A stretch of 64,000 nt of DNA from Cordylochernes scorpioides. Taxonomy: Eukaryota > Arthropoda > Arachnida > Pseudoscorpiones > Chernetidae. Under the pieces are notes generated by a model. The model made no database searches. It saw only the letters and a program-made list of their open reading frames with translations, and had not been told where the DNA came from. Position 1 is the stretch's first letter, and each line of letters opens with the position of its first letter. The translations under genes and the position numbers were made by a program. Shown here in pieces: positions 11,101 to 19,450 of the stretch. The DNA is taken from NCBI GenBank assembly GCA_030710605.1, contig CP092865.1, positions 142,380,682 through 142,444,681 of the forward strand, in the 5' to 3' direction.

Positions 11101-12077
11101 ACTTCTATGTAGGGATATATGTTGATGACTTTATCACTGTCTCAGATTCTGAAGATACCTCAAACAGATTCATCAATAAACTGAGACATCACCTGGAAAT
11201 AAAGGATGTAACATGTAAAGGCATGTTTTTGGGAATCAAGATCATACAAGACAAGGAGGGAATTTCGCTACAGCAAAGCCACTATGTACAACAAATATTG
11301 CAGAAATATGGAATGGAAACTTGTAAGGAAGTTCCAACACCAGGTTCCAAAGAAATCAATTTGGACAATCATATTGAAGATGACAATTGTGATCAGCACA
11401 CTTACCAAGAAGCCCTTGGAATGCTAATGTTTCTAGCTGTTAACACCAGACCCGACATCGCTTACATCACTAGCAAACTTTCTCAGTACTCCAGACAACC
11501 AAAACAGATGCACTGGACAGCAATCAAAAGAGATATGAGATACCTACGAGGAACAATTGACCTAGGAGTGAAATTTGAAAGAGGGAAGACTGGAATCCTG
11601 AAGTCCTACGCCGATGCCAGCTGGTCGACCACCCATGATGGAAAATCCTACGGCGGATATGTATTGAAGCTCGGCGCAGCAACTATAGACTGGAAAAGTA
11701 GTAAACAACCACTCGTCGCCCTCTCCACAATGGAAGCGGAAATGATAGCTGCTTGTGAAAGCTGCTGTCAAATCAAGTGGATAATAAACCTGTTACGAGA
11801 GCTGGAAGAATGGAATTTCATGGAAAAACCAACTGCGATCTATACAGACAGTCAGTCATTGATCAACTGGATCTCCAGCCCTAAACAAAGCAGTCGCTGT
11901 AGAAATATCAACAGAAAGTACCACTTCTTGAGAGACTGTTATGAATCCAGAGACATCTGCCTTCTGTACAAGCCATCTCAGGACCTGGAGGCGGATATCT
12001 TCACAAAGGACCTATCCCGAGACCAGATGAAGAAACACCTGGAGAGCCTCAGCATCGTGGGAATAAAGCCAAAGTAA
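8124..12077 (+). CDS. Copia-B gag-pol polyprotein
   Basis: 1317 codons starting at an ATG in a purine-rich context (AAAAATGG). Residues 1-200 are a Copia-type Gag (UBN2-like, with the early NNYTTWSMKMEAIL motif). A CCHC zinc knuckle follows (CFICKRKGHFKKDC, about 211-224). The aspartic protease active site is WIIDSACTSHMT (Asp about 301), where the usual DSGA is DSAC. A GAG-pre-integrase His/Cys region (WHRRLGHP...CDAC) comes next, then the integrase core with D505, D568 and E604 (spacing D-x35-E), the RVT_2 reverse transcriptase with YVDD at 999-1002, and a C-terminal RNase H (SYADASWS at about 1161, then EAEMIAACE and YTDSQSLINW). The order PR-IN-RT-RH is diagnostic of Copia. No stop or frameshift interrupts it and the length is typical. 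Gag and Pol are in one frame, so any Gag excess must come from splicing or processing; I see no slippery site that would be needed. Confidence 0.95.
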   Translation: MDTHNLAKIEQLTENNYTTWSMKMEAILDSKDLFEDVIVNDEPDFTKNKLEYDIWKKKNREAYSLIILSLSDDLTIIFRGDKRAKRIWYDIKKRFEGSLENKRIDLMLDLARLKLNPNENVNMYIVRAQKLAQEITQLGKTVTERELVRYIVEGLTPNFDTITAALSINREISLPDLRQTLLDFEKKRQDRSKNPENAFRSSGNQFKEKSCFICKRKGHFKKDCWFNPDNKGNQKNTTNKNNMASTRNYHKGPKQNKDTARSAIQERTEEPSQRRDSTSEYALHVITREERPTTQDVWIIDSACTSHMTSHGEWIEHKTEDRRSIQVAEEGRHIESASSGLIQATVQGKDKLNNAVTLHNVLHVPHLKGNLMSIPSVVRRGNSVLLNSEGAYIYSSNDKLIGTGNFDGNMYTLNLSRLPEATHVPNEHCLISKDNSRTAWHRRLGHPSDNKLDLILKNNLLKGLNSINGTLDQCDACSLGKMTKVPYVHTDSNQESYPFEAIYVDLCGPMRINSLGGSKYFLTIVDGFSRRIFVEFLKDKLSAAEVLKKFIVKRENELNSKLKRLRTDNGTEFINKNLETFIESRGIKHELTTPYTPRSNGRVERSNRTLLDKGRTLLADSQLPLHFWAEAVNTAAYLYNLTPTTNDPDTTPMEKWKGKKPSVSHIMRFGCEVFYKLENHQRHKLEAKSKRGIFVGYSRCRRAYRVFDITARVILETADIHFRENNDVISEEKQNDNNTDTDTYFFIQEDEQLNNHVLSDVDIEEPAPDTMVNRQTESSESDRPQRTRTIPKRFDDYVLATTNETIPKDYEEAIACEDKKHWENAMLEEIQNMYSHQVWELVPRPVNAKVVKSKWVFKISKDQENKTYKARLVAMGYNQIPGRDYNESFSPVIKNATLRTILSMAATKDSVIKLFDVKAAYLNGNIENTIFMEQPAGFVQDRNKVCKLNKSIYGLPQSGRSWYEKFSQVLHDCGLKKLKSDPCLFKWKNEDKYFYVGIYVDDFITVSDSEDTSNRFINKLRHHLEIKDVTCKGMFLGIKIIQDKEGISLQQSHYVQQILQKYGMETCKEVPTPGSKEINLDNHIEDDNCDQHTYQEALGMLMFLAVNTRPDIAYITSKLSQYSRQPKQMHWTAIKRDMRYLRGTIDLGVKFERGKTGILKSYADASWSTTHDGKSYGGYVLKLGAATIDWKSSKQPLVALSTMEAEMIAACESCCQIKWIINLLRELEEWNFMEKPTAIYTDSQSLINWISSPKQSSRCRNINRKYHFLRDCYESRDICLLYKPSQDLEADIFTKDLSRDQMKKHLESLSIVGIKPK

Positions 12078-12086
12078 GGAGGGAAT

Positions 12087-12357
12087 TGTTACGCAAACTT
12101 TGACTTTAATCATCATAGATGCTGACGTCACTACGATGACGTAACTTCCAACTACTACCTTCAAAACTTGCTGTTATTGTTTACCGCTATCTTGTCTTAA
12201 CAATATATGTAATGGAACAAGTCGTTCCTTAAATAAATATATATTTGTTTTTATCAGAAGGGATGTCCTCGTAACTACAACATACGCGCGCGTGAGTACA
12301 AACAAAACAACCAGAAATCCTCAAAAAGAATAACCGTATTTTGCTAAGCCTATATCA
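12087..12357 (+). repeat. Copia-B 3' LTR
   Basis: 271 bp, TGTTAC...TATATCA, preceded by a purine-rich tract. It is almost identical to the 5' LTR. The extra CG relative to the 5' copy (ACGCGCGCGTGAG versus ACGCGCGTGAG) is a dinucleotide slippage difference. Confidence 0.95.
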
Positions 12358-12362
12358 CCTTT

Positions 12363-13866
12363 TATCCTTATTTTCGCCAAATTTTTATTACCTTAAAAAA
12401 AAAAATTTTTCTTTTTTTAGGATTAAACATCCAAATTTATTATTTCGATATCTCTCTTTTAAAAATAATAATATATTATTTTTTAAAATTATTAATATAT
12501 ATTATAATCTAGGAATATTAATTATTTGATTACTCGGTAGGGAATTTTGAGATTGAGGGCGCTGGAGAAAAGGGATAGGAGTCTAGATTTTTTTAGTCTT
12601 GATGGAGCGACCAGGCAGTCTTGAACAAGTTTTCACAGGGATCAGATGCGGTTGTTGAGTGGGCCACCCCGGGAACGGTATGTTAACTCATTTTTTATTA
12701 ATTGATAATTCACCTAATAGATATGAGAAATACGCATTTAGCTTCTAACATGAAATCTACATGCTCCATTAGTCTTAGTTGGTATGTTTTGCCAGCTATG
12801 GCATGTTTTATATATAAAAAAATGCATATCCATGTTTTAATAGATAAAGAAGAATCATGTTTTGGCCCCAACATGAAATCTTCATGTTCGATAATGTTTA
12901 GCCAACATGTTTTGCCAACCATGGCGTGTTTATATGGTGAGAAGGACATATCCATGTTTTGATAGGTAAATTATTTCTTGTCCATGCAAGGTTGCCCTTG
13001 AAATGAAATGTTGTAATTTTATGTAGAGTTAAATAAAAACTTGATGTTTAGCGTTCTAAAGTGTATTCATAACTTCCCTTCATCAAATTATAAAACAGAT
13101 GTGTATAGTACGGATCTTACATTTATGTTATCTTATATTTAGTGAACATGTTTTGCCAATTATGGCATGTTTTGTATATTGAGAAAGGTATTTGGCAATA
13201 CTATTTAAGATATGTGTTGAGTTGAGGATTCAACCTTATGTTTTCTTAAAGATATTAATTAATACCGATTGATCATCTAATCTAGATGCAGTAACTTGGT
13301 TGAAATACCAAAAATGTAGGAACTCAATTAATTTTCTTCCATAGAATTCCTTTTTTTTAAATTTGTGGAAGGATATTAAACTTCTTTTGTTTTTGCCTAC
13401 TCATGTCACACAATGATAAATACAAAGGTTTTATTTTTTGTAAACCCCATGAAGACTAATAAATATTAATATTCAATGTTTAAAAAAAATATGTATTGGT
13501 ATTATTATTATCCATATTTAATCACATATCACATGTAAACATTGGTGTGTGTTATAAATTTGGAGTGTACGTGTTTGGGATTTGATCTACAGTGGTTAAG
13601 TTCCAAAGAGGCTTATTGTTTTTACTATGTATAGTAAATTGCAAATATGTATGTACCTGGGCTTAACCCATGAGTTAGATAAGATCAGGATATAGATGTT
13701 ATAGTGAGACGTGAGGACAAAATCTTACAATTGGCGTTCAACTACAAATCACATGTAAACCCGGGTGTACACCATATTTACCGTATATATATATGTTGAA
13801 ACTACTTTGAGCTAGCCAGGTTAAGATAGAGACGTTTCCAAATGGAACGTAAGAAGAAACTCTACA
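12363..13866. other. AT-rich remainder of the 7-kb insertion
   Basis: No gene recognised. Apart from the CATGTTTTGCCA repeat listed separately, two diverged copies of a block containing CACATGTAAAC...GTGT lie near 13527-13560 and 13748-13785, and a somewhat GC-richer patch lies at 12540-12680. No LTR matching the left end of the block was found. Confidence 0.35.
12768..13190 (+). repeat. Diverged repeats around CATGTTTTGCCA
   Basis: Three related copies share ATGTTTTGCCAnnnATGGCATGTTT followed by TATAT and GAGAA-type sequence: near 12785-12815, 12903-12960 and 13147-13190. The first two are about 120 bp apart and also share ATATCCATGTTTT. The purine/pyrimidine symmetry makes open frames appear on both strands, which I treat as repeat artefacts. 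It could be an old tandem repeat inside the element that carries it. Confidence 0.5.
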
Positions 13867-14097
13867 AGGCTTTGATATATTTGATTGAACTCTTAGATTG
13901 TATACGTCTGATGTTTGAAAATTGCTTTCAATTTTCTCAATATCTTGAGTATCATTTTGTTCATCAATCTGATTACTCGAAAATTCCTTTTTCTTTTTTC
14001 AATATCACAAGGCTAAATGTTGTTATAGTTTCCTTGAATATTACATCCCTACTTGTGACAACTTGTTTGAGTTCATGATCCAGATTCGATACCCATC
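13867..14097 (-). pseudogene. Copia-A copy 1, integrase-RT linker fragment
   Basis: The reverse strand matches the 29370-29590 region of Copia-A copy 2, the low-complexity linker between integrase and reverse transcriptase. It joins to 6875 on the left and to 17037 on the right, where homology resumes without loss. It is too short and shifted to encode anything by itself. CCATC at 14093-14097 is the left copy of the BEL insertion's target duplication. Confidence 0.8.
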
Positions 14098-14795
14098 TGT
14101 TAAGTCTTTGTGTTGTATCTAAGAATGACTACCAGTCATTGAAATCCTAGAGAAAGATCACTCTCAGCCTTTCTAATAATAATGAACTTTTATTTTCTTA
14201 TATGCTAATCCGAAATCTCAAAAGGCTCTATTTACATATGTACAATTCACAATGTTTCTTTAACTATATATTCTTTGACTTGATCCTCTTTGACTTTGTC
14301 TTTAACTTTATCTTTGTAACTGTCTGGACAGGGTTCTTCTTCATCTACTTTCACTTTGGAACTGTCTGGACAGGGTTCTTCTTTATCTACTTTCACTTTG
14401 GAACAGTCTGGACAGGGTTCTTCTTTATCTACTTCACTTTGGAACTGTCTGGACAGGGTTCTTCTTTATCTACTTTCACTTTGGAACAGTCTGGACAGGG
14501 TTTTTCTTTATCTTCGAATCTATACCTTCTCTCCGCCTTACTTATTATGCCTTCTTCCGCCTTAATTACTATACTTTCTCCTCCACTTCTTACTTTGATC
14601 CACTTTCCGCCACACAACTTACTCCGATCTCACACTTTCTCCTCGCCACCGTTCTAATACCTTCTTCTCCCTCGCGCGCGCGCCTCGCCTCCTATCTACC
14701 TTCTTTATATAGTCAAAAACAGTCACGTGGGCGCACTCTGTGGCGTATCCTGTGGCGCACGCCAACTAGAGCGATTTTTCCAATCATTCTTAACA
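14098..14795 (-). repeat. BEL derivative 3' LTR
   Basis: 698 bp; the downstream LTR because the element reads leftwards. Very similar to 16337-17036. It holds five copies of a 42-46-bp unit containing TCTGGACAGGGTTCTTCTT (about 14325-14512) and a GCGCGCGCG stretch near 14675. Confidence 0.88.
14325..14512 (+). repeat. LTR minisatellite, five copies
   Basis: Tandem units of about 45 bp, each carrying GTCTGGACAGGG, TTCTTCTTTATCTAC and TTTCACTTTGGAAC. The fourth unit is slightly shorter. The same array with the same number of units occurs in the other LTR (16553-16745). In one frame the array reads as repeated FFFIYFHFGTVWTG; this is a repeat artefact, not a protein. Confidence 0.85.
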
Positions 14796-14796
14796 T

Positions 14797-14967
14797 ACCC
14801 CCACCCTCTTTGTGTGAGCACAAAGAGTTAAAAGGGCCATATCCTGAGGTCACTTCTAAGGGATAAATCTTTTTTATTGGTCTCATCAATATACTCTGCG
14901 TTGGTTTTACTCTTGCCACTCTGATCTTTCTATCCTTGCGCGGAATTAATTCCTTTTTTTTTGCCAT
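14797..14967 (-). pseudogene. BEL/Pao pol C-terminal remnant (DUF5641-like)
   Basis: The minus-strand frame includes DRKIRVARVKP and RPIKKIYPLEV, the pattern with which BEL/Pao polyproteins end (a beta-rich DUF5641 tail, typically R.xxVxxVKT...RPIxKLxxLE). It lies directly before the polypurine tract and LTR, as expected of a pol terminus. It is separated from gag by only about 40 bases, so more than 4 kb of pol has been lost. The frame runs into the LTR without a stop. Confidence 0.65.
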
Positions 14968-15005
14968 TAGCCTGGTTGTATAGAGCTGTGATCATCAGCA
15001 GCACC

Positions 15006-16286
15006 TCACTGGAGCAGGTTATCCTCTTTTACATCTGCTTTCTTTTCGTGTATTTCTTCTCTTCTTTCTGAGCACATCAGTTCTATGTGTCTGCCCTTAC
15101 ATGCAAAACACTTAAATCTACTTCTGCAATCCCTTGCCATATGTCTCCTGCCTAGGCACCAGAAGCAGACCTTTGCCTTCGTAGCCTTTTGTCTGCGTTG
15201 CTCCAGCGTAATCTGTTTAGCTCTGTTACAATTCCTCGATGTATGGTTAGGCATATTGCAAAACGCACAACTCTTGTTGTCACTTTGGTTTAAGAGATGT
15301 GCCACTGTCGGGGATGTTCTTCTCTGGATCTCCTTTTCTTGCATCTTTCTGGTCTTTTAAAGCCAGCTCGTACAAATTCCAGCCGCTCAGCTCCTCTAAT
15401 TTCTTCTTTTATAAATTTTAAATATTATTCAATCGCTGTGAGCTGTTAGGTTCTTTGGTGTTATCCTCCGACTGGTATCCTGCCTCTGGTCTTCGTTGCC
15501 ATATCTGCAGTACATAATCAGGCAGACTGGATTCTACCATTGGGTATAGGAACACCGCATTCTGATCGGTAGTCACTTCTAATGACTCCAACGATCTCAG
15601 TGAAGCCATAAGTGGGTCATACAAATCCGCCAATGTTCTCCTTTGAGAACTTGCTTTCTCGACAATCAATTCAAGTAGTTGTCTGGCGTACATTTCTGTC
15701 AGTAATACTTTGTTGCCGAATTTTTTTGTAGAGCTTCTATGGCCTTTGCATAATTGGCCTCGGTGACGGTATACCCTTCTAGAAATTTTTGGGCTCTGGA
15801 ACCTTTGGTCACTGCTTGGTGGAGGTAATGGAACTTGTCCACATCGCTTAAGGTGTCGTCCTTATGAATTCTCTCGAACTGCCCCCACCATGGCAACCAT
15901 TCCCTCAAGGTTTCGCTGTACTTCAAGAGTTCCAACTTGGGCAATTTGCATATCCTCTTTTCCGATAATGCAGAAGTAGAGCCATTTCTTTCCCGCTGAA
16001 TCGTTGCGATGGATTCCAACGCGTCTTGTACCTCTACTTCCATTCTGGTCAGCATACGCTCATACACATCGCAGCCTTCCAATTCTGCTGAGAATAGGTC
16101 TTCCGAGGTCTCCTCTTCTAAAAGTAAGGTCTCGATCTTTCCATTCAAAGCCTCTACTCTCTGCTCCAATCTTTTTAGCTGCTGGTGTAAAGCTAATATC
16201 TCCTTTCTATTCAAAGGATCATCCTCTATTATCCTTTTGATTTCGGCCACCTTCTTCGTCATTAATCCTCTGAGAGGAGATCTCAT
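15006..16286 (-). pseudogene. BEL/Pao gag, broken into three frames
   Basis: From the first ATG (16286) the frame shows a coiled-coil-like N-terminus and then the conserved BEL Gag block LPKLELLKYSETLREWLPWWGQF with KFHYLHQAV and NYAKAIEAL (DUF1759-type capsid region). Translation leaves frame near 15730 at an A7T run and continues in the -1 frame (15418-15693: MYARQLLELIVEKA...). A further single-base loss near 15410 shifts it again into a frame with an Arg/Lys-rich segment. Finally 15006-15344 carries three Cys/His motifs (CAFCNMPNHTSRNC, CFWCLGRRHMARDC, CFACKGRHIELMC), typical BEL knuckles. The start immediately follows the LTR and overlaps the presumed primer-binding region. Confidence 0.8.
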
Positions 16287-16319
16287 CTTCCTTAGGTTTT
16301 CTATCTTCTCTAGGATCAC

Positions 16320-16334
16320 GTCCGGGCTCACCAA
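16320..16334 (-). promoter_or_regulatory. BEL derivative candidate primer-binding site
   Basis: Read on the minus strand, the LTR ends ...TTAACA and is followed after AAT by TGGTGAGCCCGG. A TGG start two to three bases inside the LTR is the normal position for a tRNA-primed site. I cannot assign the tRNA from memory. Confidence 0.4.
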
Positions 16335-16336
16335 TT

Positions 16337-17036
16337 TGTTAAGTCTTTGTGTTGTATCTAAGAATGATACCAGTCATTGAAATCCTAGAAAAGATCACTC
16401 TCAGCCTTTCTAATAATAATGAACTTTATTTTCTTATATGCTAATCCGAAATCTCAAAAGGCTCTATTTACATAGTGTACATTCACAATGTTTCTTTAAC
16501 TATATATTCTTTGACTTGATCCTCTTTGACTTTGTCTTTAACTTTATCTTTGTAACTGTCTGGACAGGGTTCTTCTTCATCTACTTTCACTTTGGAACTG
16601 TCTGGACAGGGTTCTTCTTTATCTACTTTCACTTTGGAACAGTCTGGACAGGGTTCTTCTTTATCTACTTCACTTTGGAACTGTCTGGACAGGGGTTCTT
16701 CTTTATCTACTTTCACTTTGGAACTGTCTGGACAGGGTTTTATTTATCTTCGAATCTGTACCTTCTCCTCCGCCTTACTTACTTTGCTTTTCTACCGCCT
16801 AATTTACTATACTTTCTCCTCCACTTCTTACTTTGATCCACTTTCCGCCACACAACTTACTCCGATCTAACACTTTCTCCTCGCCACCGTTCTAATACCT
16901 TCTTCTCCCTCACGCGCGCGCCTCGCCTCCTATCTACCTTCTTTTATATAGTCGAAAACAGTCATGTGGGCGCACTCTGGGGACGTATCCCGTTGCGCAC
17001 GCCATCTAGAGCCGATTTTCCCAACCATTCTTAACA
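16337..17036 (-). repeat. BEL derivative 5' LTR
   Basis: 700 bp; the upstream LTR in the element's own direction. It differs from the partner LTR by scattered substitutions and a few single-base indels, so the insertion is moderately young. It ends on CCATC at 17037-17041, which duplicates 14093-14097. Confidence 0.88.
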
Positions 17037-19211
17037 CCATCCTTGTCACTGCAATAACCAACTAAAATACCTTTTTCGCTTTTGCCATTTAACTTTCTTC
17101 TCTTTTCATCAGGCACATGAACAAAACATTCAGTTCTGAATATTCGAAGATGATCAACTGCCGTTTTTTATCAAACCATAGTTCATTAGGTGTCTTTACC
17201 TCAATTTGTGTTGGTCCTGTTCTATTGAAAACATATGTAGCAGTGTTAACTGCCTCTTCCCAAAGCTTTAGGCTCATATTTTTGGCATATGTCATTGAAC
17301 GAGCTGCTTCTATTAAAGTCCTGATTTCTCTTCCGCTGAGCCATTCTGTTGTGGAGTATATGGCATTGTGATCCTATGATTAATACCATACTTGTTTGTA
17401 ATTTTTGTTTTGTCTTTATTTACAAACTCCTTTCCTCCATATGTGATAATTTCTTTCACTATATCCAGTAGTCATTGTTTCCAAGAGAAATTGTTCTAGC
17501 TTTTCAATGACTTGGGACTTTTCTTTTAGGAAATACACTGATCAGTATTTTGTCAAATCATCTTTGAAACACACAAAGTATCTCATCCCTCCTTTCAAAA
17601 CCTCCTGCATAGGGCCACATATATCTACATGAATTAAGTTTCCAGGTTGGGTAGATGCATATTGTTCTCTTGATCCAAAACTCAGTCTATGTTGTTTGCC
17701 ATAAATGCATGCCTCGCAAGGTTCATTGTCCATGACTGCATCTATTCCTTGTGCTTTAAGCCATTTTTGAACATGTCTTTTATTTTGATGTCCAAATCTT
17801 TCATGCCATAGTTGTAGCATATTGACATTTTGGGTTTTGGCTAAATTGCCTTCTGCAGCATTTTCAGGTTTGATACTTGTTATTAACATACCATACAAGC
17901 CTCCTGGTAGTCTTTTCCCTTCTAAAATAACTTCTCCAGTTGTTGTCTTAAAAAGTTTACAACCTTTTTTATCCATTTTCATTTCGAACCCTTCATCCAA
18001 TGTGCACTGTAATGACATCACATTACGACTGAAATTGGGAACATACCATACATCAGTTAGATGGTGAGTTTGCCATTTACCTTTTACACAATTTTCAATT
18101 GTTATAGTTCCACTTCCATAAGGTATCAATTTTTCATTACTTCCAACTTTAACAGTCTGTTGGGTAGGAAAATCCTTATAAGAAGTATAAAAACTTGCAT
18201 TTCTTGTAATGTGGTTAGTAGCTCCTGAGTCACCAATCCAAATGTCTTCATCTTGTTCATTGAATCTTTCACTGAATAAGCTTTCACTTAATTTTGAATT
18301 AAGTTTTAATTTAGTTTCATCCTTTTCTTTATCCTTTAGTTTCTTTTGTTTTGCATACCTACAATCTTTAGCCAAGTGTCCTTTTCTATGACAAAAGTAA
18401 CATTCTCTTGTTTCTCTTGTTTTCTGAGAATTTTCATTACTTTTGGTAACTTTTCCTTTCATATTTTGCTTATTTTCATATGCATTTGCCATTAGTGCTG
18501 TCAAACTTGATGCGCTGCATTCATCTCGCTGTTGAATTCTTATTTCGAGTAACTGAAGCCTTTGTGTGAAATTGTCTACAGAACGTTCTTCTTTAGACAC
18601 TGATTCCCAAACACTTTTAAAATCAAAATATTCATCAGGCAAGGTGTTTATGATTCTGCACATCAGCATGGATTCAGGCAATTTCAAATTTTCTTGTTTA
18701 GTAAGTTCATTTTGCATATCATTCCATAAACTTTCTAGTTTTGAAATGTGCTTTGAAATATCATCTGTAGGATTCTTCTTAAAATTAAAGAATTGATTAT
18801 AGAGCATGTCTAATCTTTGACCAGAGCTTTGCTCATAGACACTTAACAATTTGTCCCACATATCTTTAGAACTTAAGCAGGGAATGATTAGTTGACTTCA
18901 TCAGGTATCACACTTGTTGTAAATAACAATTGGGATATTGCAACTTCACTTTCCCATTTTACATATGCCTCTTTTTCTTCATTTGTTTCTTATTTTATTG
19001 GCTTTCTATATGTTCCATCAACAACGCCTATTACTTTGTTTATTGTTAAAAGCAATTTTATATTTTTCTTATATTGTGGCCAGTTTATTAATCCTTCCAA
19101 TTTGGGAATATTCATACCCATTTTAATATTATCCATTCCAGCCATTGCTAATATAAATTTTAACATGATAAACAAAATAGAATTCTTTTTAGGCTTACCG
19201 TTGCTTCGTTT
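17037..19211 (-). pseudogene. Copia-A copy 1, gag-protease-integrase part
   Basis: Reading leftwards from the 5' LTR, a Gag N-terminal piece (19175-18990, NIPKLEGLINWPQYKKNIK) is followed by a long open frame (18861-17542, 439 codons). That frame has the rest of Gag, the knuckle CYFCHRKGHLAKDC, the protease site IWIGDSGATNHIT, the pre-integrase LWHERFGHQ...CEACIYGK and the start of integrase (HVDICGPM). After a stop near 17540 integrase continues in broken frames to about 17089 (KNMSLKLWEEAVNTATYVFNRTGPT). It is better preserved in gag-protease than copy 2. The right-hand half is joined to 14097 across the BEL insertion. Confidence 0.88.
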
Positions 19212-19221
19212 TTGTTATATT

Positions 19222-19252
19222 GCGCAGTGGAAGCGTGCTGGGGCCCATAACC
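19222..19252 (-). promoter_or_regulatory. Copia-A primer-binding site, initiator tRNA-Met half type
   Basis: Directly inside the 5' LTR, the plus strand of this stretch reads like the 5' half of animal initiator tRNA-Met from the D-stem to the anticodon loop (GCGCAGTGGAAGCGTGCTG, then CCCATAACC), with one extra G. The element's own strand is therefore complementary to that tRNA half. The corresponding site in copy 2 is 27145-27174. Drosophila copia is known to prime with a cleaved initiator tRNA-Met fragment paired in this region. Confidence 0.75.
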
Positions 19253-19450
19253 TGTTGTGTTTTAACTTTAAAAGCACACAAAAATATAATAAACTTGAAT
19301 TTGTTTATTCAAGTCTCAAAAAACAAAGCTTTGAATATAGAACAAATAATAATGAAGAAGAAGAAAGAAACATTTTAGGAAAAGGCAAAAACAAAACAAA
19401 AGTACTGGTCAAAAAGAAACATTTAAAATCGCAGCTTAATATCTTCAACA
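19253..19450 (-). repeat. Copia-A copy 1, 5' LTR
   Basis: 198 bp; the reverse complement starts TGTTGAAGATATTAA and ends AACACAACA, matching both LTRs of copy 2. The partner 3' LTR is missing because the element is truncated at 6083. Confidence 0.9.

Larger units (their letters stand above)
7732..12357 (+). mobile_element. Complete Copia (Ty1/copia) retrotransposon, Copia-B
   Basis: A 4.6-kb element with all expected parts: 5' LTR (7732-8000), primer-binding site, a single uninterrupted gag-pol frame (8124-12077), a purine-rich tract (AAGGAGGGAAT, 12076-12086) and 3' LTR (12087-12357). A perfect 5-bp target duplication CCTTT lies at 7727-7731 and 12358-12362. The LTRs differ by only two substitutions and one 2-bp indel, so the insertion is recent. 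With an undamaged frame and all catalytic residues present it could be autonomous and active. It sits inside the older 7-kb insertion in Copia-A copy 1 and shares little sequence with Copia-A. Confidence 0.95.
6876..13866 (+). mobile_element. 7-kb block inserted into Copia-A copy 1
   Basis: The two halves of Copia-A copy 1 are separated by this segment. It begins TGTTGGGTCAG and ends CTCTACA (TG...CA), and is flanked by AGGC on both sides (6872-6875 and 13867-13870), as expected of an LTR-type insertion with a 4-bp target duplication. The intact copy 2 has a single AGGT there. The left end resembles an LTR, but I could not find a matching LTR at the right end, and there is no recognisable gag or pol apart from the younger Copia-B nested within. 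The class of the original insertion is therefore open; the insertion event itself is well supported by the split. Confidence 0.5.
14098..17036 (-). mobile_element. BEL/Pao deletion derivative inserted in Copia-A
   Basis: A 2.94-kb element in minus orientation with two nearly identical LTRs (14098-14795 and 16337-17036), TG...CA ends (TGTTAAG...TTAACA) and a perfect 5-bp target duplication CCATC (14093-14097 and 17037-17041). The polypurine tract, read on the minus strand, is AAAGAGGGTGGGGGTA next to the 14795 boundary. The 1.54-kb interior carries a BEL/Pao gag and then jumps straight to the terminal part of pol; protease, RT, RNase H and integrase are absent. Mobilisation would need an autonomous partner. 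Confidence 0.88.

Noticed and set aside
14202..14657. 151-codon frame with FFFIYFHFGTVWTG repeats (and its twin at 16438-16836)
   Set aside because: It is the translation of the 45-bp minisatellite inside the BEL LTRs; it exists in both LTRs and in several frames.
19222..19252. A tRNA-iMet gene
   Set aside because: Only the 5' half matches, it abuts a Copia LTR in both copies, and the orientation fits a primer-binding site.
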